Shown: piece after piece, positions 8,031-17,689 of the stretch
How positions within the stretch are numbered: position 1 is the stretch's first letter
How the letters are laid out: the number at the start of each line of letters is the position of its first letter
Assembly (NCBI GenBank): GCA_946480705.1
Contig: CAMLLF010000001.1
Coordinates: 1-24,291 of the forward strand
Length of the DNA stretch: 24,291 bases
Reading direction: 5' to 3'
Source: an uncultured Lysobacteraceae bacterium
Lineage (GTDB): Bacteria; Pseudomonadota; Gammaproteobacteria; Xanthomonadales; Rhodanobacteraceae
Position numbers and translations under genes: made by a program
Notes under the pieces: model-generated
The model's input: the letters and a program-made list of their open reading frames with translations, nothing else
Databases searched by the model: none
What the model was told of the DNA's origin: nothing

Positions 8031-9047
8031 TTACGCGTGATCGCCACGGCTCAGCGCCTCCAGCAACGCGCGGCCTTCCCAGCGCCGCGGACCGCCCTGC
8101 TCGGCTGCATGGACGAGCGCGACGAGTCTCGCGTTCACCGGCGCGCTGCGGCCGATACGCTCGGCCAGCGCGACGATTTCGCCGTTGATCCAGTCGACTT
8201 CCGTCGCGCGCTGCGCCTGAAGGTCTTCCCACATCGATGAGCGCGCGAGCGGATCGATGGCGAGCATGCCGGCGGCGATCACGCGGAACAGGACATCGGG
8301 CAGCGCCAGCACGCGCGGGATCCAGTGCGGCGGCACGCGCGTCAGCTGCGCCGGACCGATGCCGGCCGCGGCAAGGACGTCCAGCCCTTCGCGCTGCGCG
8401 AGCGCAAGGCAGCGCCGGTAGGCGCGCTGCGACAGCTGCGTCTTCAGCGGCAGATCCGACAGCGCGTTGATCGGGTTGTTGAGGTTCAGCAGCAGCTTCG
8501 CCCACTGCACCGGGCGCAGGTCGTCGTGCTGCACCAGCGGCAGGCCGGCGCGCGCGAACGCCGGTGCGAATGCATCGAGCCGCGCGTGACGCTCGACCTC
8601 GAGTTCGCCTTCGGTGCCCTGATGAAACGCGCCGTCGCCGCGCTGCACGACGTTGAACGGCACCATGCCGGCGAGCACCGTCTGCGCCGGCAGCGACGCG
8701 CGCAGCGTGCCGGCATTGCCGATGCCGTTCTGCAGGCTCACGACAACGGCATCGTCGCGCAGCGTGCCGGCGAGTTCCTGCGCCGCGCCGGCAGTGCCGG
8801 CCGACTTCACCGTAACGAGCACGAGGTCGGCGTGCGCCGCCGCAGCGGCCGTCGTCGCGTAGGTGAAGCGGCCGGAACCCAGCGTCGCCGAATAGCCGCG
8901 ATAGTCGGTGACGGTGAGCCCGTGCGCGGCGAGTTCGCGTGCGAGGCGTTCGCGCCCGATCAGCACGACCGCGGCACCCGCCGCGGCCAGACGACCGCCG
9001 ACATAGCAGCCGATGCTGCCCGCTCCCATGACCGCGATCTTCGTCAC
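8031..9047 (-). CDS. panE: 2-dehydropantoate 2-reductase (ketopantoate reductase) family protein
   Basis: The 338-aa cytoplasmic protein has an N-terminal Rossmann fold with GAGSIGCYVGGRLA (8-21), a VTVKSAGT segment (79-85), SLQNGIGN (104-111), and the KLLLNLNNPINAL block (184-196), where K184 aligns with the catalytic Lys of PanE. It would reduce 2-dehydropantoate to pantoate with NADPH in pantothenate/CoA synthesis; paralogues of this family can act on other 2-oxoacids, so the substrate is a family-level call. The GTG at 9047 is preferred because GGAGG lies 4 nt upstream and the protein begins at the dinucleotide fold; an ATG at 9065 is an alternative. It lies 41 bp after fghA. Confidence 0.87.
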   Translation of the reverse strand: MTKIAVMGAGSIGCYVGGRLAAAGAAVVLIGRERLARELAAHGLTVTDYRGYSATLGSGRFTYATTAAAAAHADLVLVTVKSAGTAGAAQELAGTLRDDAVVVSLQNGIGNAGTLRASLPAQTVLAGMVPFNVVQRGDGAFHQGTEGELEVERHARLDAFAPAFARAGLPLVQHDDLRPVQWAKLLLNLNNPINALSDLPLKTQLSQRAYRRCLALAQREGLDVLAAAGIGPAQLTRVPPHWIPRVLALPDVLFRVIAAGMLAIDPLARSSMWEDLQAQRATEVDWINGEIVALAERIGRSAPVNARLVALVHAAEQGGPRRWEGRALLEALSRGDHA

Positions 9048-9088
9048 GCCGCCTCCGTTCCGCATGCCCGCGCGATAGTCCGGCGCGC

Positions 9089-9916
9089 TCAGACCAGCGC
9101 GCGCGAATGATGCGCCATGTGTTCGCCGATGAAGCTCGCGATGAAGTAATAGCTGTGGTCGTAGCCCGCGTGCCGGCGCAACTGCAGCGGATGCGCGGCG
9201 TCGCGGCAGGCCTGCTCCAGCAGTTCCGGCCGCAACTGCGTGGCGAGGAACTCGTCGGCCTCGCCCTGATCGACGAGCAGCGGCAGGCGCTCGGCCGCGG
9301 TCGCGACCAGCGCGCACGCGTCCCAGTTCCGCCACGCGGCGCGGTTGGTGCCGAGATAGGCCGCGAACGCCTTTTCGCCCCAGGGCACCTGCGACGGCGC
9401 GACGATCGGCGAGAACGCCGACACGCTGCGATAGCGGCCCGGATGGCGCAGCGCGAGCACGAGCGCGCCGTGGCCACCCATCGAGTGGCCGCTGATCGCG
9501 CGTGCCGCCGTGACCGGGAAGCGCGCCTCGACGAGCGCCGGCAGTTCGTTCGCGACGTAGTCGTGCATGCGGTAATGTGCGGCCCACGGTGCCTGCGTCG
9601 CATCGACGTAGAAGCCCGCGCCCTTGCCGAGGTCGTAGCCCTCGGCGTCGGCGACCGCATCGCCGCGCGGACTCGTGTCGGGCGCGACGACGACGATGCC
9701 GTGTTCCGCGGCGTAGCGCTGCGCATTCGCCTTCGTGATGAAGTTCTGTTCCGTGCAGGTCAGGCCGCTGAGCCAGTACAGCACGGGGCACGCGCGCTCG
9801 CGCGACTGCGGCGGCAGGTAGATGCCGAATCGCATCGCGCAGCCGAGCACGGACGCGTCGTGCTGCCAGACTTCCTGCACGCCGCCGCAGCTCGCGTGCG
9901 CTTCGATTCGCTGCAT
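9089..9916 (-). CDS. fghA: S-formylglutathione hydrolase
   Basis: It hydrolyses S-formylglutathione to glutathione and formate, the second step of glutathione-dependent formaldehyde detoxification in the cytoplasm. The 275-aa alpha/beta hydrolase (esterase D family) shows YWLSGLTCTEQNFITKA (47-63), APDTSPRG (78-85), the nucleophile elbow GHS145MGGHGAL, and the charge-relay Asp and His regions (LLVDQGEADEFL; GYDHSYYFI). Length is typical. It starts 10 bp after the adhC stop, and frmR is upstream, the classic frmR-adhC-fghA arrangement. The gene is intact, unlike adhC. Confidence 0.95.
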   Translation of the reverse strand: MQRIEAHASCGGVQEVWQHDASVLGCAMRFGIYLPPQSRERACPVLYWLSGLTCTEQNFITKANAQRYAAEHGIVVVAPDTSPRGDAVADAEGYDLGKGAGFYVDATQAPWAAHYRMHDYVANELPALVEARFPVTAARAISGHSMGGHGALVLALRHPGRYRSVSAFSPIVAPSQVPWGEKAFAAYLGTNRAAWRNWDACALVATAAERLPLLVDQGEADEFLATQLRPELLEQACRDAAHPLQLRRHAGYDHSYYFIASFIGEHMAHHSRALV

Positions 9917-9926
9917 GGGTGCCCCG

Positions 9927-11040
<1,114 letters not shown>

Positions 11041-11316
11041 CTATTTCAGGTACGAACGGACCAGCGAGACGACGTCGTCGACGCGCTCCTGCCGCAGTCT
11101 GGCCGATGCCGCCGGCTGGCCGAGCTCTTCGCGCAGATGGCTTTCGAGCACCTGCGCCATGAGCCCGTTGACCGCGCCGCGCAGCGCGGCGATCTGCTGC
11201 AGCACCGCGGCGCACTCGGCGCCCTGGTCGAGCGCGCGCTGCAGCGCGTCGATCTGGCCGCGGATGCGGCCGACGCGGGCGAGCACGCGTTTCTTCTCGG
11301 CGGGCGAATGCGGCAT
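11041..11316 (-). CDS. frmR: Formaldehyde-sensing repressor FrmR (CsoR/RcnR family)
   Basis: The 91-aa all-helical regulator closely resembles E. coli FrmR across its length ([39 protein letters not shown]). Pro2, Cys35 and His60 are present; in FrmR, formaldehyde bridges Pro2 and Cys35 and releases the repressor from DNA. It should repress the downstream adhC-fghA genes and itself. A TACT-GGGG-TAC-AGTA operator lies 17 bp upstream of the start. A 60-bp gap separates it from adhC. RcnR-type metal sensing is less likely, given the Pro2/Cys35 pair and the adhC-fghA context. Confidence 0.94.
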   Translation of the reverse strand: MPHSPAEKKRVLARVGRIRGQIDALQRALDQGAECAAVLQQIAALRGAVNGLMAQVLESHLREELGQPAASARLRQERVDDVVSLVRSYLK

Positions 11317-11331
11317 CGATCGGATCCGTAG

Positions 11332-11350
11332 GATACTGGGGTACAGTATC
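11332..11350 (-). promoter_or_regulatory. FrmR operator
   Basis: GATACTG and CAGTATC (7-bp arms) flank GGGTA. The layout TACT-G-tract-AGTA is the known recognition pattern of the RcnR/FrmR branch of the CsoR family. It lies 16-34 bp upstream of the frmR ATG, where bound FrmR would overlap a promoter; the promoter hexamers themselves are weak (TACTGT within the operator as a possible -10). Confidence 0.75.
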
Positions 11351-11392
11351 TGCTGGCCTTGGCGATTACCAGCGCCGGTGAGTCGTCTGCGC

Positions 11393-12517
11393 TCAGGCGG
11401 ACGCGGCGAATTCGCGCAGGCGGCCGTCGACGCCGGCCGTGATCGCCGCGATGCGCTCGCGATCGGCCGGCATGAAGCCGTCGTCGTAGTAGTCGGGCAA
11501 GGTCAGCCGGCCGCGCCAGCCGGAGACGAGCCGTTCCGCCGGCTCGGCGGCGAGCCCGACGTGGCCGGCGATACGCGCGAGACCGGCCGCCGGATCGGCG
11601 CAGAGGGATTCGTAGTGGACGAGCAGGCAGGCCCGGCGCAGGCCCGCGTCGCGCTCGAGGCCGTCGAGCACCGAACCATAGACCTCGCGCCATTGCAGCG
11701 CATAGGCCGTCACCGCGTCGCCGGCGTCCCAGGCCGCGCGTATCGCCCGCGCCGCTTCGGCATCGCCGCAATGCTGCACGCGTTTTTGCGGGCCGAACTC
11801 GAAATGGCCGCGCTCGGCAAGCTGCCGGCCTATGCGCGGATCTTCGGCGGCCCAGCGCCGGAACCAGAGATCCTGCTTGATCAGCGAGGCGATCTGCGCC
11901 TGCGGCGCGCGCGCTGCGACCAGAAAGCGGGCGTCCGGCCACAGTGCGTGCAGATAGCCCAGGCGCAGCGCGTTGTAATTGCCCTTGCAGAGATAGCGCC
12001 GGCCGCCGCGCACGGTCAGCAGCTTGCGCACCTGATCGCGATAGAAACGGTCGAACGCGGCGTCGCGCCGCGTGCCGTCCAGGCGCTGATCGACGCCTTC
12101 GTCGTGGCGCGCCGGAAAGAACGCCTGCCAGAAACATTCCTCGAACGCCTCGGGGCTATCCGGTCCGACGAGAAGCCGGTCGCGATGGGCGCGCTCGACC
12201 GGCGCCATGGCCGGCAACGGCAGGCGGCGGCGCAGCGCGTTCCACCAGTAGGGCAGCCATTGCAGCGGATAGTCGCTGTAGCGCCAGGAGACGAAATCCG
12301 GCAGGCCGGCCAGCATTTCCAGCAGCACGGTCGAACCGGAGCGCGCGAGACCGCAGACGTAGACCGGCCGCTCCAGCGGGGTCTGTGCGATCTCGTCGGC
12401 GACGCTGCCGGTCTCCATGCGAGCCAGCGCGCGCAGCACGTGCGGGAAGCGCGCGGCGAAGGCTCCGGCCCAGCGTTGCAGCGGCGGCGGCGGTGGTGGA
12501 AAGGTACTGGTCGACAT
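11393..12517 (-). CDS. Sulfotransferase-family protein (PAPS-dependent type)
   Basis: This 374-aa protein resembles Pfam sulfotransferases, which move sulfate from PAPS to a hydroxyl or amine of a glycan, lipid or metabolite. The 5'-phosphosulfate loop is [16 protein letters not shown] (54-69); a 3'-phosphate-binding-like segment, [16 protein letters not shown], follows in the middle, and [25 protein letters not shown] is the usual late motif. No signal peptide or membrane segment; a proline run (PPPPPP) sits at the N-terminus. It is divergent from the plus-strand phosphatase operon across 109 bp, so a link to envelope glycan or lipid modification is plausible. The acceptor is unknown, and no PAPS synthesis genes are in the window. 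Confidence 0.83.
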   Translation of the reverse strand: MSTSTFPPPPPPLQRWAGAFAARFPHVLRALARMETGSVADEIAQTPLERPVYVCGLARSGSTVLLEMLAGLPDFVSWRYSDYPLQWLPYWWNALRRRLPLPAMAPVERAHRDRLLVGPDSPEAFEECFWQAFFPARHDEGVDQRLDGTRRDAAFDRFYRDQVRKLLTVRGGRRYLCKGNYNALRLGYLHALWPDARFLVAARAPQAQIASLIKQDLWFRRWAAEDPRIGRQLAERGHFEFGPQKRVQHCGDAEAARAIRAAWDAGDAVTAYALQWREVYGSVLDGLERDAGLRRACLLVHYESLCADPAAGLARIAGHVGLAAEPAERLVSGWRGRLTLPDYYDDGFMPADRERIAAITAGVDGRLREFAASA

Positions 12518-12558
12518 GGCGGCCGCCGAGTGTAGAGCGCCGCCGACGGAAACACCCG

Positions 12559-12580
12559 AAGGCCGCGAATCCGCGGCCTT
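12559..12580. repeat. Perfect 9-bp inverted repeat in the divergent sulfotransferase/operon promoter region
   Basis: AAGGCCGCG and CGCGGCCTT flank a 4-nt loop (aatc), midway between the divergent starts at 12517 and 12627. There is no T-tract on either side. It could be an operator shared by the two divergent units or a transcription barrier. A TAGACT hexamer at 12591-12596 could be the -10 of the plus-strand operon, but no good -35 is seen. Confidence 0.55.
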
Positions 12581-12626
12581 GGCGCCCTGCTAGACTCGGC
12601 CGCCTGACTCGTCTCGGGAAGAGGGA

Positions 12627-12851
12627 ATGATGCGCGGTCTCGTGTTTTTCGTGCTGCTGCTCACCGCCTGCGCGGCACAGGCCTACATAGGCCCCGGCGC
12701 GGGCGTGAGCTTTTTCGGTTCGCTCTGGGCCATCGTCATCGGCGTCGCGCTGAGTCTCGCGGCCGTGCTGATCTGGCCGGTGCGCTGGGCGCTGCGGCGC
12801 CTGCGCCGGCGCGGACCACGGACGCCGGCGACTTCCGACCGCGACGCATGA
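12627..12851 (+). CDS. Small membrane protein with a YIGPGAG motif
   Basis: The 74-aa product has an N-terminal signal-like hydrophobic segment (about 4-20, ending ACAAQA), then YIGPGAGVSFFGSLWA, a second hydrophobic helix (about 30-48) and a strongly basic cytoplasmic tail (RWALRRLRRRGPR). Processing after AQA would leave a one-helix protein starting with YIGPGAG. I recall such proteins next to alkaline-phosphatase-superfamily genes; the function is unknown. Two adjacent ATGs (12627, 12630) are possible starts, GGAAG being about 7 nt upstream of the first. Its stop overlaps the next gene's ATG (ATGA), so it is the first cistron of a coupled four-gene operon. Confidence 0.85.
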   Translation: MMRGLVFFVLLLTACAAQAYIGPGAGVSFFGSLWAIVIGVALSLAAVLIWPVRWALRRLRRRGPRTPATSDRDA

Positions 12852-14747
12852 GCAGAGCTGGTCCGGGCGCCGCCTTACTCGCCGCGCTCTGCCTGCTCGC
12901 CGGCTGCGGCGGCGACGGGCCGCCACGCGCACCGGCCACCCAGCGCACCATCGTCATCGGCTTCGACGGACTGGACCCGGCACTGACCGAACGCTGGATG
13001 GCCGACGGCAGCCTGCCGCACTTCGCCGCACTGCGCGGACGCGGCCGCTACCAGCGCCTCGCCACGAGCAATCCGCCGCAGTCGCCGGTGGCCTGGGCCA
13101 GTTTCGCGACCGGCACCGATCCCGGCGAGCACGGCATTTTCGATTTCCTGCGCCGCAAGCCGGGCAGCTACGAGCCGGACTTCAGCATCGCCGAGTTCGC
13201 GGCACCCGAGCCGGTCGAGCTGCTCGGCATGAAACTGACCCTGGGCGACCCGCAGTTGCGCAACCGGCGTCACGGCCAGCCGCTGTGGCTCGCTGCCGAA
13301 GCCAGGGGCGACCGGGCGACCGTACTGCGCGTGCCTGTGACGTATCCCCCCGACCCGGTGAACCGGATGATCGCCGGCATGGGCGTGCCCGACCTGCTCG
13401 GCACGCAGGGCACCTATACGCTGGTCGCCACGCGTCCGCTGCCGAACGCCGAGAACGGCGGTCGCGTGCTGACCGTGCCGATCGGCGAAGACGGCGCGGT
13501 AAAGACCCATCTCGACGGCCCGCCCGATCCCTGGAGCAGCAGCAACGCGGCGCTGCAGGTGCCGCTGCTGTTGACCGCGAGCGGCGACGGCGCGCAGCTC
13601 ACGCTGGGCGCGACCACCATGCCGCTGGCCGCGGGCCGGTGGTCGGACTGGATACGGCTGCGCTACAGCGCCGGCCTGCTTGGTTCGGTGAAGGGCATGA
13701 CGCGCGCCTATCTCGTCGAAGGCTTTCCGCGGCCGCTGCTCTACCTCGCGCCGATCCAGGCGGACCCGGCCGATCCGGCCCTGCCGATTTCCTCGCCGCC
13801 GGACTATGCGGCCGAGCTGGAGCGGCGCATCGGCACCTACCACACCCTGGGCATGCCCGAAGAAACCTGGGCGCTGAATCAGGGTCACCTCGGCGAACAG
13901 GCCTGGCTGGACATGGTGGCCACGACCCTGCGCGAGGGCGAGGCCATGCTCTACGATGCGCTGGATCGTCGCGACAGCGAACTGGTCGTGAAGGTGTTCG
14001 TGCAGACCGACCGGGTCAGCCACATGTTCTGGCGCGGCCTCGACCCGGCGCATCCGCTGCACGCGGCCAGCAGCGAGACCGCACGCGCGGCAATCCCGAA
14101 CATCTACCGCGAGGCCGACCGGGTGCTCGGCGAAACCGTGCGCCGGCTCGGCCCAGGCGACCGCCTGATCGTGCTTTCGGACCATGGCTTTGCCGCGTTC
14201 CGTGCATCTGAATCGCTGGCTGGTCGAAAAGGGCTACATGACGCTCAGGTCCGGCGCCGATCCCGCCGCGCCGCTGTTCGCCTCGGTCGACTGGTCGAAG
14301 ACGCGCGCCTACGCGCTCGGCCTCAACGGCATCTACGTGAATCGCCGCGGGCGCGAGCCCCAGGGCATCGTCGCCGACGCCGACGCGGCCGGGCTCAAGC
14401 AGGAACTCGCTGCCGCGCTGGCCGCACTGCGCGATCCGGCCGACCAGGCCGCGGTCGTGCTCGAGGTGTCCGACGCCGCCGCGATCTACTCCGCGGCGCA
14501 GCGCGATACCGCGCCGGACCTGCAGGTCGGCTATGCGCCGGGCTATCGCGCCTCCTGGCAGACCTCGCTGGGCGCGATACCGGCCAGCCTGATCGAGGAC
14601 AACCGCCAGTTCTGGAGCGGCGACCATTGCATCGCGCCGCAGGCCGTGCCAGGTGTGCTGTTCACGTCGTTCACGCCGGCGCAGCCCGTCTCCGGCATCG
14701 CTGACGTCGCCGCGCTGATCGCCGCACAGCCGGCTGCCGCGCCGTGA
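12848..14747 (+). pseudogene. Alkaline-phosphatase-superfamily (type I phosphodiesterase-like) lipoprotein, frameshifted near 14200
   Basis: The N-terminus is a lipoprotein signal with lipobox LAGC20, so it would be anchored facing the periplasm. Superfamily features are present: metal Asp in GFDGLDP (D40), a candidate nucleophile S79 in SPVAWASFATG with PGEHGIFDF after it, D388/H392 in TDRVSHMFW and D445-H446 in LSDHGF. At 14193-14205 the frame changes: it reads HGFAAFR in one frame and resumes as RSVHLNRWLVEKGYM in the next, continuing to the stop at 14747. Together the parts make a full-length enzyme of about 630 aa. The change equals +1 or -2 (mod 3); an 8-bp deletion between short CGTTCC repeats would explain it. 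All visible catalytic residues precede the break. Real mutation or assembly error is undecided. Confidence 0.85.
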
Positions 14748-15514
14748 CCGGCCTGCTCGACCTGCCGGCGCGGCTGCTGGCCATCGTCGACGAGCCGCTG
14801 GCCGCACTGCTGCCGGCGGCGCTGCGCGTGCTGCTCTGGGGCGCGCTGGCCGGCGTCGCCGGCATGGCGATCTACCGCTTCCTGTCGCCGCAGCGCCGTC
14901 TGGCCGCGCTCAGGCCCGAACTGCGCCACGCGCAACGCATGCTGGCCGATTACGACGGCCCGCTGGACGGCCTCTGGCCGCTCGTCGGGCGCCAGTTCCG
15001 CCTGGCCTTCGGCCAGCTCGGGCTGGTCTTGCTGCCGTCACTGCTGGCCGGCCTGCCGGTGATCCTGCTGTGGACCGGCATGGCGCTGCGCTTCGACAGT
15101 CTGCCACCGGCCGCCGGTACGCCGGTGCGCGTGCGCCTGGAACCTCCGCCGGCCGCGCGCCACGCGCCGCACTGGGAGCCGGGCCATCTCGTGCCCGACG
15201 CCGATGGTGCCGTCCTGCTGCCCTGGCCCGGCGACGGCGATCAAGTCCGCCTGATTGCCGCCGACGGCCGCGAGTGGCTGCGGATCAGCCACACGACGCG
15301 GAACGTCAGCGTCAAGCCGAGCGCCTGGGACTGGCTGTCGGCCAGCTACTCGACGCTGGCGGCGGACCAGCCGGTGCAGATGCTTACCGCCGAACTGCCG
15401 CCGCGGCGCTTCCTGCCGGGACTGCCGGCCTGGCTCAGCGGCTGGGAAGCGCTGTTCCTGACCGCGACAATCGCCGCGTCGCTGATCTGCAAGTGGCGCT
15501 GGAAGGTGCTATGA
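14744..15514 (+). CDS. Membrane protein resembling the EMC3/DUF106 (Oxa1/YidC superfamily) core, with a periplasmic domain
   Basis: The 256-aa product starts at GTG (14744), overlapping the previous stop (GTGA), and ends overlapping the next ATG (ATGA). Layout: N-terminal helix; TM1 about 25-45; a basic, charged helical segment SPQRRLAALRPELRHAQRML (48-67); a second amphipathic part; TM2 about 88-112; a periplasmic region about 115-228 rich in Pro and beta-prone residues; TM3 about 230-250 with a short basic end. The order TM - charged LxxLxxELxxAQ helix - TM resembles DUF106/EMC3 proteins of the Oxa1 insertase superfamily. That resemblance is by eye only. It could instead be an operon-specific membrane partner of the adjacent phosphatases. 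Confidence 0.8.
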   Translation: MTGLLDLPARLLAIVDEPLAALLPAALRVLLWGALAGVAGMAIYRFLSPQRRLAALRPELRHAQRMLADYDGPLDGLWPLVGRQFRLAFGQLGLVLLPSLLAGLPVILLWTGMALRFDSLPPAAGTPVRVRLEPPPAARHAPHWEPGHLVPDADGAVLLPWPGDGDQVRLIAADGREWLRISHTTRNVSVKPSAWDWLSASYSTLAADQPVQMLTAELPPRRFLPGLPAWLSGWEALFLTATIAASLICKWRWKVL

Positions 15515-17634
15515 GCCCGACATCGCGTCATCGTCGCCGCTATTTCGCCGCTGCCGGCATCGTCGCCACGCTCGCGCTGGGGCTCGGCCTGCTCGTGTCG
15601 CGACGCGAAACCGCGCCGGACTGCGGCAGTGTTCCGGTGCTGCTGATCACGGTGGATACCTTGCGTGCCGACGCCCTGTCGGCGCTCGGCAGCCGCGTCG
15701 CCACCCCGCGGATCGATGCACTGGCCCGCGAAGGCGCGCTGTTCGAACAGGCGGTCTCGGCCGCGCCGCTCACCGGTCCGAGCCACGCAACTATCCTTAC
15801 CGGCCTGTACCCGAACCGCCACGGCATTCGCGACAACGGACAGGTGCTCGGCACCGACCCGCCCGGCCTGGCTGCGTGGCTCGGCGCCTGCGGCTATGCC
15901 GGCGGCGGCTTCGTCAGCGGCTTCCCGCTGCATCGCCAGTTCGGCTTCGACCACGGTTTCGACCACTACGACGACAATTTCGCGGCCGCCGCGGGCAACA
16001 ACCCGTTTGCGCTGCGCGAACGGCGCGCGGAAGACACCGTCCGCGCCGCACTGGCCTGGATAAACCAGCGCCAGACGCCGGACTGGTTCGCCTGGGTGCA
16101 TCTGTACGATCCGCATACGCCCTATGCCGCTCCGGAGGCGTTCCGCCAGACCGGCGAGAACGGTGCCTATCTCGCCGAGGTCGCCTACACCGACCATTGG
16201 GTGGGCGAACTGGTCCGAGACGTGCGCCGGCGCTATCCCGACGCCGTCGTGGTGCTGACCTCCGACCACGGCGAAGGACTTGGCGAGCACGGCGAATACG
16301 ACCATGGCCTGCTGCTGTACCAGTCGACCATGCGCGTACCGCTGATCGTCAGCGCGCCCGGGCGCGTGCCCGCGCAGCGGCAGTCGGTGCCCGTGCGCAC
16401 TGCCGACATCGCGCCTACCGTGCTCGCGCTGGCCGGTGCGCCGGTACCGGCGGGGCTGGACGGCATCGACCTGTTGCCGGCGCTGCACACCGCCAGCGCG
16501 CCCGCGGCGCAGCCGGCCTACAGCGAGAGCTATTTCGGCGCCTATACCTACGGCTGGGCGCCGCTCCAGGCGTTGCGCGAAGGCGACTGGAAACGCATCC
16601 AGGGTGTGCGCGGCGAAGTGTTCGACCTGTCGGCCGATCCTCATGAAACCACGCCGCGCAACGACGCGGCCGCAGCGACGCGGGACGCGCGCCTGGAAAG
16701 CCTGCTCGCCAGCCTGCCGCAGCCGGCGCGGTCGGCCGCACAGCCCGATGCACCGTCGGCCGAAGCGACCGCCCGCCTGCGCAGCCTGGGTTATCTCAGC
16801 GCCGGCTCGCCCGACACGCCGGCGCGCTGGCGCAACGATGTCGATCCGCGCGACCGGCTCGCGGAACATGCTGCCGTGCTGCAGGCGCAGCAGGCGCTCG
16901 ACGGCGCGCACTGGCCCGAAGCGGAACGACGCCTGCGCGAACTCGTGCTCGACCATCCCGACAATCGCGTGGCCTGGCTGCGTCTGGGCGCGCTGCTCAT
17001 GGCCAAGCGCGATGTCGAGGGCGGCCTGCTGAGCCTGGATCGCGCGGTGGAACTCGATCCGGAGAACCCCGAGACCCGCTATCAGCTGGCCGAGGCGCTA
17101 TTGCGCGCGCGCCGCTTCGCCGCGGCGGCCGACGCCTGGGCCGAAGTCACGCGGCGCCAGCCGGAACGCGCCGCCGCCTGGTCCAACCTTGGTGCTGCAC
17201 TCCTGTTCGACGGCCGGACCGACGCGGCGATCTCGGCGCTCGAACAGGCCGTCGCGCTGTCTCCGGGCGCAGCCAACCTGCTCGAGAACCTGGCCCAGGC
17301 GCAACTGCGCGGCGGCCGCCGCGGCGCGGCGATCGCGACGCTGCGGCAACAGGCCGAGCTACAGGGCGACGCCTTCCCGCTGGCCGCGCTGCTCGCGCTG
17401 CAACTCGCCGGCGAAGGCGACCGCGCCGGCGCCGAGCAGTGGCTGGGACGTGCCCGGCCGGGTCAGGATTCCTATGCCGAGGCGCATCTCGCGCTGGCCG
17501 TCGCCTGGGCCGGGGAAGACAGACCGCGCGCGGCCGGCCATCTGCGGCACGCCCTCGCGGCGAAACCGCAGCTGCGCGATACGGTTGCGGCATCCGCCGA
17601 GCTGGCCGGGCTGCTCGACGCTCCGCCGCCATGA
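15511..17634 (+). CDS. Sulfatase-fold (alkaline phosphatase superfamily) protein with C-terminal TPR repeats
   Basis: The 707-aa protein has a basic N-terminus and one membrane anchor or signal (about 10-30), then a periplasmic PF00884-type domain: LLITVDTLRAD (metal Asp D49), LTGPSHATILTGLYPNRHGI, VHLYDPHTPY (197-205) and TSDHGEGLGEHGEYDHG (D252-H253). At the nucleophile position it has T88-G-P-S-H, not C-x-P-S-R, so formylglycine cannot form; Thr is the nucleophile in LtaS and EptA-type phosphotransferases of this superfamily. From about residue 430 a TPR-like helical region follows (EAERRLRELVLDHPDNRVAW, LDRAVELDPENPETRY, LEQAVALSPGAANLLENLA). It is the last cistron of the operon and is followed by a terminator. 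Phosphoester chemistry is inference. Confidence 0.9.
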   Translation: MSPTSRHRRRYFAAAGIVATLALGLGLLVSRRETAPDCGSVPVLLITVDTLRADALSALGSRVATPRIDALAREGALFEQAVSAAPLTGPSHATILTGLYPNRHGIRDNGQVLGTDPPGLAAWLGACGYAGGGFVSGFPLHRQFGFDHGFDHYDDNFAAAAGNNPFALRERRAEDTVRAALAWINQRQTPDWFAWVHLYDPHTPYAAPEAFRQTGENGAYLAEVAYTDHWVGELVRDVRRRYPDAVVVLTSDHGEGLGEHGEYDHGLLLYQSTMRVPLIVSAPGRVPAQRQSVPVRTADIAPTVLALAGAPVPAGLDGIDLLPALHTASAPAAQPAYSESYFGAYTYGWAPLQALREGDWKRIQGVRGEVFDLSADPHETTPRNDAAAATRDARLESLLASLPQPARSAAQPDAPSAEATARLRSLGYLSAGSPDTPARWRNDVDPRDRLAEHAAVLQAQQALDGAHWPEAERRLRELVLDHPDNRVAWLRLGALLMAKRDVEGGLLSLDRAVELDPENPETRYQLAEALLRARRFAAAADAWAEVTRRQPERAAAWSNLGAALLFDGRTDAAISALEQAVALSPGAANLLENLAQAQLRGGRRGAAIATLRQQAELQGDAFPLAALLALQLAGEGDRAGAEQWLGRARPGQDSYAEAHLALAVAWAGEDRPRAAGHLRHALAAKPQLRDTVAASAELAGLLDAPPP

Positions 17635-17663
17635 AAAAAACCCGGCTTTCGCCGGGTTTTTTT
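17634..17663. terminator. Strong bidirectional intrinsic terminator
   Basis: AAAAAAACCCGGC (17634-17646) and GCCGGGTTTTTTT (17651-17663) form a perfect 13-bp repeat with a TTTC loop, giving a GC stem and seven T on both strands. It begins on the last base of the sulfatase-TPR stop codon and ends 26 bp from the stop of the convergent PPC-like gene, so it serves both. Confidence 0.95.
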
Positions 17664-17689
17664 CGTTGCGACACGTCAGACGGCGGTGC

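Noticed and set aside
6604..9726. A very long open frame (over 1000 codons) on the minus strand
   Set aside because: It is a shifted frame across the M1 peptidase, panE and fghA genes. Its translation is Arg/Ala-rich with no motif, as expected from high-GC out-of-frame reading.
12559..12580. Intrinsic terminator
   Set aside because: The stem is perfect but neither strand has a T-run after it, and it lies between divergent starts where a terminator is not expected.
15511..17634. Formylglycine-dependent arylsulfatase
   Set aside because: The Cys of CxPSR is Thr and the Arg is His; the fold is kept but that chemistry is not supported.
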